A DNA stretch of 64,000 nt from Theristus sp. LFF4_11 (lineage: Eukaryota > Nematoda > Chromadorea > Monhysterida > Xyalidae): the NCBI GenBank assembly GCA_030248135.1, contig JASANC010004978.1:1-64000 (forward strand), read 5' to 3'. The translations under genes and the position numbers were made by a program. Numbering within the stretch: position 1 is the stretch's first letter; the number at the start of each line of letters is the position of its first letter. The notes beneath the pieces were generated by a model, which saw only the letters and a list, made by a program, of their open reading frames with translations, was not told the DNA's origin and ran no database searches. Of the stretch, positions 9,308 to 20,620 are shown piece by piece.

Positions 9308-11373
9308 ATGCCGGCAAATAAACCGAACAAGACTGCAACGGCACCGACAAACGCGTGGGAGCGCGTCGAAAGTCAGGATTGGTTCCACGGGTTGTTGCCG
9401 CGCGAAGACATCGTGAAGATGCTGCAGCACAACGGCGACTTCCTCGTGCGACGCACCGAAGTGGGCGACGAACGAAAGACGAAATACGTCATCAGCGTCT
9501 TCTGGGATAACGATGTGAACTTGCTTAATGACCGTTTCTTTGTAATTTTAATGTGACTATTCCTAAAGTTTTCATATTCCGTTTTTTATCTTTTCAGGCG
9601 CGTCATGTTGTCATACACGAATCGGCCGACGGTCGCTTCAGTATCGATCCGTCGATGAAGAACGAGAAAGACGTGTTCACGTCCGTGAAGCAGCTGATCA
9701 ATTACTACTTCGAATATTCGCGACCCCTGCCGCACTTCGAGTACAGCCTGTTGAATCCGGTGCCGCGACAGTCGTGGGAGCTCAGTCATGAACAGATCAA
9801 ACTTGGGAGGTCGCTTGGCGAAGGTGTGGATTCGAAAGTTTTAGTTCGAACAGTCGAACTCTAAATTGTAGGGAATCAGCTGATTGGTTGGTGATCACGT
9901 GATGCATGCTTTCTGTGCCGAAATTGCTGTGGGGCGGAGTTTGGTTTGTACAGTAAGCATGTATTGTATACACGTGACCACCAACCAATCAGCTGACTCC
10001 CCAGAATTTAGAGTTGGGCTGTAAAATCTAACCAAGTTGGGCTGTAAAAATCGATACTCGTGCTCGGTGCAGGCGCATTCGGCGAAGTGTTCGCCGGCAC
10101 ACTGACGCTGATGCACGGCCGACAGAAGTCGGTCGCCGTGAAGTGCAGCCACGAGAGTCACCTGCTGTCGAAGGAGCACATCGCGACCATCATCCGCGAG
10201 TCGCGGCTGATGCAGAAACTGAAACACCCGAACATCGTTCGCTTCTACGGCGTGGCGGCCGAACAGGAGCCGCTGATGATCGTCATGGAGCTCGTGAAGG
10301 GCGGCGCGCTCGACAAACATCTGCGCGCGAACAGCGGCCTGCTGACGGTGCCGATGCGGGTAACGCCAAATTCCACAGAAACCAAATCTACAGTCGAACT
10401 CTAAATTATAGGGAACCGGCTGATTGGTTGATGATTATGGTATGCATGCTTTCTGTGTAGGCATTGCAGCGGGAGCGGAGTTTGGTATGCACAGAAAGCA
10501 TGCATACCGTAATCACCAACCAGTCAGCTGGTTCTGTATAGAGTTCGACTGTACATACCGATTTTTTTTCAATTTATCATTTTCTGAAAAACTTTTTTTT
10601 GCGCCCGCAGGTCGGTTACTGTGTGGACGCCGCCGCCGGCATCGCGTATCTCCACAACGAGGAAATGCTACACCGAGACATTGCAGCGCGCAACTGCTTG
10701 ATCGATGAGAATGGAGTCGTGAAAATCAGTGATTTCGGGCTGGCCACCGAAGGTGCGCGCGCAACCCCATCCCTATTCCTCGCCGTAGGGCACGGGGTCG
10801 TGCCGTGTTCCGATTAGGATTGCCTCATATTTTGCGCATTTCCAGGAACGCTGTATCAAATCAAGTCCGACGGTTCGAAAGTGCCGCTGCGCTGGCTGGC
10901 GCCCGAGACACTCCGAAAACGAACGTATTCACAGAAGACGGACGTCTGGTCGTACGGTATACTCGTGTGGGAGATCTTCAATAACGGCCGTGAGCCGTAT
11001 CCGGGTCTGCGCGCACAGGACGCCGTGAAGAAGATCAAGGAAGAAGGGTATCGAATGAACTTGGACGAGTGCGCCATCATGCCCGGCCAGGTACACGATT
11101 CGCTCAGCCAGCCTGATGTCACGATTCGGTTTGATCCGTGAGTGACTGATTGGAGTTGGCCTCTGTCTGGCCTGGAAACTTTGTGCACTTGTGCGACACT
11201 TTGTGTCGAATGAAAAACAACATCGACGTTTTGCATGTCGCGAGAAAACCAGCTCCCTGATCAATTCTTCTTGTATGATTCAGTTGAAACGGCTGGTCAG
11301 TCGTTGCTGGGAGCAAGAACCGAATCGACGACCGACAATGAGCCAAATTCTAGAGGAAACGAAGAACCTGTAA
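9308..11373 (+). CDS. FPS/FER-like SH2 non-receptor tyrosine kinase
   Basis: From ATG 9308 the exons are 9308-9514, 9598-9823, 10073-10359, 10611-10752, 10846-11090 and 11284-11373, adding to 398 residues in frame. The coding exon may extend left to 9245. Residues about 20-115 are an SH2 domain ([37 protein letters not shown]). The kinase follows with glycine loop [12 protein letters not shown], lysine VAVK, catalytic [13 protein letters not shown], and LAPE, so it should be active. There is no F-BAR domain, unlike vertebrate FER/FES; short SH2-kinases of this kind are greatly expanded in nematodes, where some act in sperm and signalling at membranes. Two introns hold TA-flanked MITEs. An ATTAAA lies at 11581. 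Confidence 0.88.
9851..10021. mobile_element. TA-flanked MITE, family A copy 1
   Basis: Inverted-repeat element inside the second intron of the kinase gene. It starts CAGTCGAACTCTAAATTGTA, and its right end is the diverged complement (AATTTAGAGTTGGGCTG). Long inner arms contain AGCTGATTGGTTGGTG and its complement. It shares ends with the copies at 10391, 16026 and 22474. Confidence 0.75.
10391..10551. mobile_element. TA-flanked MITE, family A copy 2
   Basis: Best-preserved ends of the family: CAGTCGAACTCTA at left and the exact complement TAGAGTTCGACTG at right, directly flanked by TA on both sides (10389-10390 and 10552-10553). A TA target and CAGT-type end suggest a Tc1/mariner-type transposase. 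It lies in the third intron of the kinase gene, one intron after copy 1. Confidence 0.85.
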
Positions 11374-12144
11374 AGCGATCCTTGCCGATATATAATACAA
11401 ATGTTGACAGATAACCAACTTGCGCGGACTGTTATAACAGACTTTCTACCCGTGACCTATTCGACATCCTATCAATCCATCCAAATTGTTTCAATATTAT
11501 CCATCTTTCGACGTCTTTCTTATTCAAATGCTCGAGTCATTTCTGTTTCTGCAACGATATTGCTCGTTTGGGTCACTTGAATTAAACAATTTTATGATGG
11601 TGTGAGTAAAAAATTTAAAAACCATGCCGTTTGAACATACCGAATTTGCAGGTGGAAATAACGTTATGTCGTCGAAGCCATCGTTGTATGGCGTTTATTA
11701 TTGCTGTGTATTCTGCGCTCTCTGTTCGAAACATTTGCTGCTCTCCGCTCGGAGAAATTGAGAAATTGCGTTGTATATTTGATAAGTGAAGTGATTCCCT
11801 TCCCCGAGTGATGCATGTCTTGAGCATCATGCGAATGTGTTTGTGTTCGCGTTCGTCGTGGATGCAACCGCAGCGACTGTGCACGCCGATTGAGACTGCC
11901 TGTTTCAAGTTCAACTCAACGATCGCCTCAGTGTCACCGTCAACCTCAACCAAATGGTCGATGCCCAACCTGCAACAGTTGACTTGGTCGCGTTCGCGGT
12001 GCGTTCACAGTTCACGTTTGTTGTTTTGTTTTGTGCACTTTGAACTTCAGTTTCTTCCGTCCCGTGCTCTCTGTAAATCGATTTGAAAACGAATTTTATT
12101 GATTGCTTTTTGGCGTTGATTTCAATTTTCACGCTTGGTAAGGC
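11374..12144. other. Intergenic region between kinase and RMND1-like genes
   Basis: About 770 bases holding the kinase 3' end (ATTAAA at 11581-11586) and presumably the promoter and 5' leader of the next gene. No open frame here resembles a known family, and no repeat of the families in this window was seen. Confidence 0.5.
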
Positions 12145-14794
12145 ATGGCTCGGCGCGGCATTGGGTAAGAAGAAGTGCACGTTCAAGGAACAGCAGATAA
12201 ATGTTCTAACAACATTTTCAGCCACACCTTGTCTGCATCATCACTGCCCGCTTCGTCGACCTGTGATGACAACAAGAGGCCACAGTCAATGAACATTGCG
12301 GCAAAACGCGACCGGAAATTCAAACAGCGTATGCCCCCATCCCCGCGCGTGCTCCCAAAGCAAACGGACACACCATCCTATAATCGCTTGGTCGGTGTAG
12401 CATTGAGCGAAAGTTTCGATCTTGACAAAATATCGTCGTGTCACCAAGAATTACTCGGTGACGCCGCTGCCTTCAAGTTGACGCCGTTGCACTGTGGTGG
12501 GTTTTGGACTTTTGTTTGTTTTATCTTGCTTTTTTGTTGCTGTAAAATGACTGTGAGATTCGTAAAGAATCACGAGGACAAAGCGTTTCATTCTAGTTTG
12601 TTGCCGTTTTTTTAGAATCTGCCGATGTGTTGTATTATTGCAACCCAACTATGGCTGGCGTCTCCAACGAAAAATTAGAAAACACAATTCAAGAGCTGTT
12701 CATATTTGGCGATGGAACCATTGTATTTCTCAATGTTGCAGAACGTGAGGTCGGAATTTTGGTTTTGAAATCAGTGCATTTGAAGAAATTGCAATAATCA
12801 CACAAGTAAATACATAGATCGACTGTCGCAAAGTCAGAAAAAGCCGCCAAAACGTCAACGTTTTTTTTTACATTTTGCGATTCATTCTCCAAGTCTCAGC
12901 TGAGTTGTTTTTTTCCAACCAAAATGGCAGTCATTCCAAATGTGGATGTTCTGTCTCGTAGCTAGCGATTCATTCAAAATCAATCCTCACCAAAACTGTT
13001 GCAGCGTCAACGTTTGCAGCTGCTGTTGCTCTCGAAAAACAACGGCTATGCCAATGATCCGTACAAATTCGAGACAAGCCGTCGGGAAATCGATGACCTG
13101 GAGTATCGTGTTCAGTTGTTGGACCGGTGAAACAGAATTCAACTTCAATCTCCAATAATTGATAGAAATTTTTTATTGCTGTATTCATTTGCAGGCCCGA
13201 GAAACGGTCCGAAATCCAGTGTGACACGTTGATACTGCGGGTCGCCGCCGCCGGTGCGTTACACGAGAACGACGCCGTTTTGGACAGATTTGCATTCGTT
13301 CACGCGATGGCTGCCAGTGGTTCGTTTCGGGTTGACGTTTTTTTCGCAGATGTCTTCACTGACAGCTAGAGATGCCAAAAAAAATCTCAATTTTTTTTAA
13401 TTTTTTTTAAAATTTTTTTCAAACAAAGTTGTTCAGAATTTTTCAGGGAGTCCGAATATCACTGTCAGAGAACCAACCGACTTACCATATGACCCCCACT
13501 CATATGGGAGGAGGATGAAAATTTCAGATTTGGCTTCGGCGATCCCATTTTTCCACCGACGACATCGTGCCTCGTGTTTTGTCTCTCAATTTCCCTCAAA
13601 TAACAAACAAGCAACTCACCGGTGTGGTGGAACTGACGACGACTGACGACACGAGTCGATCATGTCTCACCAAGGCTAAAAAAAGTCGATAAATCGATCC
13701 AGAATACCACCTGCAGAGTTGAAGACTATGTCACAAAGTAAAGTCGAAGAAAATTTTTGTTGAACTTTCAAAAAATTATGCCAAAAACGGGCATCAAAAA
13801 CAAAAAAAATTTCGAAAAATAAAAAAAAATAAAATAAAAAATGCTCTTTTTTTACTTTAAAAAAATTAAAAAAATTTTTTTTTGAAGCTTACATCTCTAC
13901 TGACAGCGACAAAACGCAATGGAAAATAGGCATCAGTGAAAAGTAGCCATTCATTTTCAGTAAAAATAGGCGTCCTGGAGACGATCGTTGGCGACATCGC
14001 CGAAAACGGTGACCGCTCGATATTTCGCGCGATCAAGGTGCCGTTTATAGTTTCATGAATGTATTGTATCTCAATAAAATCCGTAGAAAAAAAGGTAAAA
14101 TCAATCGTAAAACAAACTTGATTCAGAATTTAACAAACAGCAAAGTTGTATTGAGCAAACGAGATGTTCTGTCGCGACTCGGCGAGCTCGGCAACGTTCG
14201 GTTGGTGGTTTCGTTCTTATTTTTTTGTTGCGCAATAAAATCAATCGTGTGACATTGAAAGTGTTGTGTTGCAGCTATCAACTGAACCTTCAAACGGACC
14301 CAATCTACGCCGACGCGTTCTGGGGTGATAGTCAACTGGAACTGTTGTATCGGCATGCGCTCTCATATTTCGATGTGAGTGGTGTAGTTTCAGAGAGCCA
14401 ATGGGGCAGACGGGCAGAGTAGAATCGCGCTGAAACTTGATCCGTTCAAGCTAAACTGGTTTGCCTGAAAGACACACAGCAGCGGGTCTGGTCTGACTGG
14501 TCTGGTGCGAGCTGGACTAGAACACTCTGGTGTAGTGCGAGCTAACACCCTTCTAATGAATATTTTTTTGGTCGTTTTGACAGAAAAAAATACCTCTCAC
14601 AGATCGTGCATCGCGTGAACCGACTGAATCAGCAGCTCGACTACTGCGAGCAAATGCTGGACACGCTCAAGTCGCATCTGTCCGACGAGCGCTCGCATCG
14701 CCTAGAGTGCATCATCATTCTGTTGATATTCCTCGAGCTCGTTTCAGGGCTCGCCGATTTCGCGTATCGCAGGCGAAATCAGGCTGAAACGTGA
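12145..14794 (+). CDS. RMND1: RMND1-like mitochondrial inner-membrane protein (DUF155)
   Basis: Nine exons, 12145-12164, 12222-12496, 12616-12749, 13005-13126, 13195-13319, 13961-14037, 14127-14200, 14275-14374 and 14603-14794, add to 372 residues in frame. The start MARRGIGHTLSASSLPASS is basic and Ser-rich, as in a mitochondrial presequence. The DUF155 core is recognisable (ELFIFGDGTIVFLNV, RFAFVHAMAASVKIGVLE, RLGELGNVRYQLNL). Near the C-terminus is the family's coiled-coil and single membrane segment (HRLECIIILLIFLELV). In other animals RMND1 forms a large inner-membrane complex that supports mitochondrial translation. The last acceptor was set at 14602 to keep frame and family alignment. 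A 533-bp hAT-type element fills most of intron 5. AATAAA is at 14914. Confidence 0.88.
13367..13899. mobile_element. Non-autonomous hAT-type element with 8-bp target duplication
   Basis: The left end reads TAGAGATG and the right end CATCTCTA, an exact terminal inverted repeat. Both sides are flanked by the identical 8-mer CTGACAGC (13359-13366 and 13900-13907). An 8-bp duplication and TAGAGATG-like ends are typical of hAT transposons. The interior is AT-rich with poly-A and poly-T runs and has no transposase frame. It sits in intron 5 of the RMND1-like gene. Confidence 0.85.
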
Positions 14795-14913
14795 ACGGAA
14801 ACTGTGTATCGGCTTTGTGTCAGTTTGCCATTTTGTGTCAACCGTTTTTGTGATCATCATTCCCACCTGTGTCTTCATTGTTCACTTTCCTCACTTTGCA
14901 ACATTCATTTCCC

Positions 14914-14919
14914 AATAAA
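14914..14919 (+). terminator. Poly(A) signal of the RMND1-like gene
   Basis: AATAAA 120 bases after the stop codon at 14794, ahead of the next gene's start at 15102. No other good signal lies between. Confidence 0.6.
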
Positions 14920-15101
14920 TTGTAATTAGTGCATTCTGATAAAACTGCAAGATTCAATGATGCTTTGTTCATTGATTGCTATTTGCGGGTTGTGAGATAC
15001 CCAATCCATGATCCATGGTTATCTTTATCTATTGTTTGTATGATTTATTTTGTAACACCCAAAAAACAGCTTGTTCGCAGCGTCGAAGCAACCAGAAGAA
15101 A

Positions 15102-17427
15102 ATGCGCTCCGTGGTTCGCTTCGTTCGCCCGTTGTGCGCGCGCTGTCCCGTGCACCACCATCGTTCGTTGGCAACAATTCCCAACGCAACATCACGCCAT
15201 CGCCTACTTCTCGACCACGAAAACCGACATCGATTCCGATTAAAACCAATGCGATGCTACAGCAGCGACGAACAGGAACAGCTGACGTTGGCTGAGTTTT
15301 CGGCCAAATATTTAGGTCACCGTCGTGCTGAGTTCACGGATAAACTGCAGATGCACGACCCGCATTGCGAGCACAATCGAACGGTGCCCATTTATCGTGT
15401 CATGAACTTCGACGGTGAAATCGTTGATGCGACACAGGACCCCGGTCTTGGACGGGACGTCGTCGAGAAGATGTACAAGGACATGACAATGCTGAACACG
15501 ATGGACCGCATTCTGTACGACGCGCAACGACAGGGACGCATCTCGTTTTATATGACCAACTTTGGCGAAGAGGTGCGTCGCGCATCGTGTGGTCTCTTTT
15601 TGTGTTTTTGTTGAGGTTTGCGTTTGGATCAGGAATTCTGATTCAGTCTATCTGAGTTAAATGTTGAGATTTATTGAAGCGACCAAAATAAAAACCTTTT
15701 CATGAGCGTCGTGAAGTTGACTTTGTTTAGGGCACGCATATCGGCTCCGCCGCGGCACTGAACGACGACGACCTCGTGTTCGGCCAGTACAGGGAGGCCG
15801 GTGTGCTGATGTGGCGCGGATTCAAACTGAAACACTTCATGGGCGAGTGTTATGGAAACTTGTTCGGATCAACAAAGGGTACGTGAATTGTCGAGACCAG
15901 AATGATTCAGTTTCGAACTGCAACAAAAGATTAACCAAAAGGCTGTTGGTCATGTACACCACCACCGACGCTGAGCCTGTTGCGATCGTGTGTCTCATTC
16001 TGTAACCGAGAAAACTTGCAATCTACAGCCCAACTCTATAATACATCCAACTAGCTGATTGGTTCGTGGTCACGTGATGCATTGATTCGATGCAAGCCAA
16101 ACTCCGCCTGCACACCAATTCATGCACAGAATACATACATCAACCAATCAGCTGGTTGGATATGTTTTTAGAGTTCGACTGTAATCTGTAATCATGCGCT
16201 AATCTGTGAACAATCGAATGGCTGCTGTTTTTGAAATCGAGAGCGTCTCATCCCGCCGCAGGCCGCCAGATGCCGGTGCACTACGGCAGCAGCGAGCACT
16301 CGTTCGTCACGATCTCGTCGCCGCTGTCCACGCAGATGCCGCAGTCGGTCGGCGCCGCGTACGCGTACAAACTGGCGCGCAACGCTCGCGTCGTCGTCTG
16401 CTACTTCGGCGACGGCGGCGCGTCGGAGGGCGACGCGCACGCGGCGTTCAACTTTGCGGCGACGTTGCGCTGCCCGGTGATCTTCTTCTGTCGCAACAAC
16501 GGCTATGCGATCTCGACGCCGACCGCAGAACAGTACGCCGGTGATGCGATCGCTGGCAAGGGCATTGGATATGGTCAGTCGCGCGAGCGGCGTTCAATGT
16601 GACCAGTTGGCTGCTTTCTTGCTGTATTGCGAACGATCAGATGTCGCATAACTGTTCTTGCCACTTTTTTATTCGATGATGCATTTTGTAGAACAATCGT
16701 AAGCGACTGTTCCAGCGGCTCACCTTCTCCAATCGTATTCTTGTTTTTGTTTACCGCAGGCATGCACACGGTTCGCGTCGACGGCAACGACGTGTTCGCA
16801 GTGTACAACGCCACGAAAGCAGCGCGTGCGCTGGCCGCACAGAACAAACCGGTCATGGTCGAGGCGATGACCTATCGCGTTGGCCATCACTCGACCAGCG
16901 ACGACAGCTCTGCCTATCGGTCGGCTAATGCACCGTGTGCTTCGCTTGTGATTTTTGCGCTTTTCTTTGGAATTTCAGTTTTCAACATGTTGGTCAAACG
17001 CTCTGGTGTGCTGCGCGTATCAAAACATCGGGTCTCTTTTTCCAACACATGCGGTGACTACACATCGGTCACTGGAATCTGAATGACTGCATCTCACTAT
17101 TGTTCTCATTTCAGTGCGACGGAAGAAGTGAAACGCTGGGGCGATCACGTGAGTCCGATCGTGCGACTGCAGCGGTACATGCGCGCGCACGGCTGGTGGT
17201 CAGAAGAGCAGGAGAAACACTGGCAAACCTCGATGAGACGCGACATTATGGCCGAGTTCCAAGCGGCCGAAAAGGTGAAGAAGCCGAACGCCATGCAGGG
17301 ACTGTTCGGCGACGTGTACGCCGAGATGCCGCTACGGCTGCAGCAGCAACAGCGCGAGATGCGCGAACATTTGCAGGAGTTTGGCGAGCATTATCCGTTG
17401 GAGCAGTTCGAGTCGTCGTCTTCATAG
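15102..17427 (+). CDS. BCKDHA: Branched-chain 2-oxoacid dehydrogenase E1 subunit alpha
   Basis: Exons 15102-15572, 15731-15878, 16262-16573, 16760-16919 and 17115-17427 give 467 residues in frame. The enzyme uses thiamine diphosphate to decarboxylate the 2-oxoacids from Leu, Ile and Val in the mitochondrial matrix, as an alpha2-beta2 tetramer. The N-terminus is Arg-rich ([11 protein letters not shown]), as in a matrix presequence. Family landmarks are near-identical: [32 protein letters not shown], the ThDP motif [20 protein letters not shown] with RNNGYAIS, and the phosphorylation loop [13 protein letters not shown] used by the BCKD kinase. The C-terminus HYPLEQF matches the family. Intron 2 carries a family A MITE. 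The start is 307 bases after the upstream stop, so shared transcription cannot be excluded. Confidence 0.96.
16026..16181. mobile_element. TA-flanked MITE, family A copy 3
   Basis: Lies in intron 2 of the BCKDHA gene. The right end TTTTAGAGTTCGACTG followed by TA is intact; the left end CAGCCCAACTCTA is diverged and is preceded by TA. The inner arms with AGCTGATTGGTT and AACCAATCAGCT are shared with the other copies. Confidence 0.75.
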
Positions 17428-18420
17428 TGGTTCGTTCAGTGCAGCTTCTCACGCACAATAGTAGCGATCAGGAATCGTCAGTTGGTGTTGAATGAGCTCT
17501 GTTCAGAATTTTTGTTTAAATTCACAGATGGTGGTGGTGGTGACGGACAGTTTGAGGAGAACCAGAACCCATGAATCAACATCAACATTCGGCTGTAATT
17601 ATTTTTATGTTCGTTCGCTGCCCTTGGCTTCGGCCTCGCAAGCGTCAGCAATACTTTGTCATGTACACTATTGATTGGTCAGTTCTTGCAACGTATTATC
17701 GTCATATCATTTTTTTTAAACTGACACGTGTTTGGTGGTTGTGGACTTGTTGGTCTGCATCTGATAAACAAATTTGTGCTCCGGTTATTGCTGTTGTATT
17801 TTTGTCTTCACTCCAGATTTTCTGGTGGATTGGTTTCAGGAGTTTCTGTTAACAACGGTAATCAAGTTTATCTTTTTTGGTTGTTCGTTAGTTTTGTGTG
17901 TCTAAATTTATCGTTGTCAGGTTTTGTGTCGGTGTAGAAACTGTTATCCAACGTTGTTTAAACTTGGGTGTTTTACGATGCACGGATAAATGTTTACGTT
18001 CTTCAAATTAGACAGATTTCCATGCATTCTCGGATCTTAGATGAAGCACAGTTTGCTCATTTTTCCATTTGTGTCAATTGCCCAAGACAAAGAAAATAAC
18101 TTGCCAATAAAAGTGGATATGAATATACAACTTCGAAGATCTGTCTGCTTGAAACTAGCCGTAATTGTCACTGTGATTCGACGAAACGCGGCGGCCGCTT
18201 GCAATGCGTGTGTTCACGCTGGCAGCACCAGTGCAGTGCCTCTCAGTCTGATTGCACTAATCAGCACTGACGCAGCTGTCTGCTCCTACTTTCCATCACG
18301 CCCACAAGCCCACTGGCGCGTCTGTGTTTTCATGATTGTTTCTAATCAGCTTCGTCACGCGCAGCCTGGCGCCAACTCTGTTTTCTGTTTGTTTGCCTCT
18401 TCGTTTCAGAGGGACTGTGT
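17428..18420. other. Intergenic region between BCKDHA and APC10
   Basis: Nearly 1 kb with no recognisable exon. AATAAA at 18106-18111 is a distant candidate signal for the BCKDHA transcript. The stretch 18180-18400 is GC-richer and may be the APC10 promoter or leader; a TTTCAG acceptor just before 18411 hints at a spliced 5' leader. Confidence 0.4.
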
Positions 18421-20159
18421 ATGTCGGCCGTGTTTCATGTGTATTACTTGGAAATGGAGCCAGCGTCGGCGTCGGGCATGTCCAGCTGGCACGAGAAACT
18501 GCCACCCGGGGCGCCGCACATGCGCGACATCGGCGCAGACGCGGTCTGGTCGTTGTCGTCCTGCAAGGCTGGTTGGTGCGATCGATGCTTCTGGGGATGG
18601 CATGGGCAGTTGTTTTATTTAAAGCGAGTGAGAGTGCTTATGTCGAAGTCACCCTTGTGGCCTGGTGCTAGCGCGTTCGGGGTATCGAGCCCCGCTGAGG
18701 GGTGTATTGGCTGTAGATGACGGAAAACTCGATGGGCACACTCCACTCGACGGCGTTCTGTACGCTTCTCTGGGTTAGCTGTCACTAAAAACATTCCAAC
18801 AAAAAAACCAAGGCTGACAACGCCTCTGTTGCTCAGTGGAGAGTCTCGTTCGCCCTTTACCAAAAAAGGCGGCGGTACGATCCCGCATCCGAGCGAGTGA
18901 CAATCTCTTGGTTGTGTACCGTCGGGTCTCAGTAGCCAGTATGTCGGGTGTATAAAAAGCTCACTTGGTTTTTTCAGAAGTTGGGATAATTTTTTGCAAA
19001 AGTTGCAGCTTTGTTTTTTGAACGCACCCAGGCTGTGGCGTTGACCAGCTGCTGGACAACAACGCGGACACGTTCTGGCAGTCCGACGGGCCGCAGCCGC
19101 ACGTTGTCAACATTCAGTTCATGCGCAAAACCACGATGGCCTTCTTTGCGTTGTTCGTCGACTTCAAGGCGGACGAAAGTTACACGCCGAGTCGGTAAGA
19201 GCGACTGGAAGCGACCAAAAATTCGCTTGCATTCCACTGCGCGGCACATTTGTTGCCGCAGTGGCGGCCAAAAAAGACAAGGGGTTGCTGTCGCCGCAGT
19301 TAAGAGTCTGTCTGACTGGCTGTATTCGGAAATCTCGAGTTTGATGGCCTGGCTTTCACCGCTGGTTTTCGTTTTGTTTTTCTGCCAGAATCTCAGTGCG
19401 CGCGGGCATGCACACGGACGACCTGCGCGAGATCACGGCCGTGCAGATCAAGGAGGAGGTCGGCTGGGTGGTCGTCGACCTCAGGGACAAGCATCGCCAG
19501 CAGCCGGTCGCGTCATTTTTTTATATTTTTTCATTACTTTATTTGTTCGCGCGCCGGTTCCGGAAACCCTAAGGTACCAAATTTCGGCGGAAACGGGCAA
19601 TACTTCCCCGAGCCCAATTTACCCTCGGCTCTGGAGGGAGTAGACCATTAGTTGTTGTTGGTCACTTTCGTTTCTACATAGTGTGTCTTGTCCGCAGCGG
19701 GGTTCGAACTTTCCACCTACAGAACGGTAGACGAAACCCTACACCTGCGCTACAGACGCGACAGTTGAGGTTTTTTTTCAAATGATCTCAGATGTTAAAG
19801 TTTCATCAAACCATTCAAATGACTTGAGTTTCCTTTTTTTATTTCATTAAATTTCTTGTCGGCGCACCTCTTTCGTTTCTGCGTATTCACTTTGTGCGGC
19901 CAGCCTGTTGCTTTCCACTGTATCGCCGTATGCCACATTCATTGTCTGTGTTTTGCAGACGCGCGCGTTCATGCTGCAGCTGCAGGTGCTGCAGAATCAC
20001 CACAACGGTCGCGACACGCACATTCGCCAGATGAAAGTGCTCGCGCCAACCGTGAACGTCAGCGAACAGTTGTGCTCGATCGCAATGCCGGACGGACGAC
20101 CCGTCAGCGCGCGCAAGCCGACGTCGACGCAGTTCACGCAGTTCGCAACGATTCGTTGA
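18421..20159 (+). CDS. ANAPC10: Anaphase-promoting complex subunit 10 (DOC domain)
   Basis: Four exons, 18421-18571, 19032-19194, 19389-19506 and 19959-20159, add to 210 residues in frame (199 if the Met at 18454 is used). APC10 is a core subunit of the APC/C ubiquitin ligase and helps bind D-box substrates and ensure processivity. The DOC domain is clear from residue about 35: MRDIGADAVWSLSSCKAG, LLDNNADTFWQSDGPQPH, NIQFMRKTTMAFFALFVDFK, DESYTPSRISVRAG, LQVLQNHHNGRDTHIRQMKV. The protein ends in Ile-Arg, the conserved IR tail that docks on APC3/Cdc27. Intron 1 holds two tRNA-derived SINE-like inserts and intron 3 a third. The gene is convergent with the phosphatase at 20621-22819. Confidence 0.94.
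18649..18810 (+). mobile_element. tRNA-derived SINE, family C copy 1
   Basis: Begins TCACCCTTGTGGCCTGGTGC, with an A-box-like TGGCCTGGTG and a B-box-like GGTATCGAGCCCC, and has the shared body ACTCGATGG...CGGCGTTCTGTACGCTTCTC. It ends in AAAACATTCCAACAAAA. It matches copies at 36018, 52078 and 61940. It lies in intron 1 of APC10. Confidence 0.75.
18812..18935 (+). mobile_element. Second tRNA-like SINE head, adjacent to family C copy
   Basis: CCTCTGTTGCTCAGTGGAGAG resembles a tRNA 5' half with A box, and GGCGGTACGATCCCGC a B box about 40 bases later. The tRNA fold is imperfect, so a pol-III-derived SINE or old tRNA pseudogene is more likely than a real tRNA gene. It directly follows the family C SINE. 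Confidence 0.45.
19552..19775 (-). mobile_element. tRNA-derived SINE, family D copy 1
   Basis: On the minus strand it starts with a tRNA-like head (TGTAGCGCAGGTGTAGGG as A box, AAGTTCGAACCCCGC as B box). It ends in a tail that on the plus strand reads TTCCGGAAACCCTAAGGTAC. The copy at 41520-41822 shares this tail. It lies in intron 3 of APC10. Confidence 0.65.
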
Positions 20160-20620
20160 TCGCATTTTTTGGAATGTTCCATGGTTTTTTGTTGTGCATT
20201 TCTTTTTGATTTTGTGAAAATCACTTGAAAGAAACGCGATTTCAATTAAAAATTAAGATGCAGGTCTTGTTTATTTGTTTTCTGATTTTATGTTCATCCA
20301 CAATTCTGTCTGCCGGAATTACTGCACACGTTACAAACAATTAGTGTTGCATTGAAAAAATCAGCAATCATTGAGCAACTATTTTGTTTGATCAAACGAA
20401 GCACATGATTAATTAGGATTGAATCGAACTGGGAACAGAGAGCGAGCGGAATGGAGAAATCAGTGCCTAGAGTGTGTGTGTGAAACGGAAGAACGAGCGA
20501 TTTGGCGAAACGGAATGCAGTTTTGAGATTGGAGCGAGTTTAGTTGGGGAGTGGTGTTTGTGCGCGTGAGTGCCATAGACAAATCATATCAAATAGACGG
20601 TCCGGGTTGTGTGTGTTCGT
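20160..20620. terminator. Convergent 3' ends of APC10 and phosphatase genes
   Basis: The 461 bases between two converging stop codons. A plus-strand ATTAAA lies at 20245-20250 (APC10), and a minus-strand AATAAA at 20271-20276 (phosphatase), so the two transcripts probably overlap at their ends or stop back to back. No exon was seen. Confidence 0.5.

Noticed and set aside
18041..18622. 193-residue open frame left of and across APC10 exon 1
   Set aside because: It overlaps APC10 exon 1 in another frame; the APC10 frame matches the DOC family exactly, so this one is a shadow.
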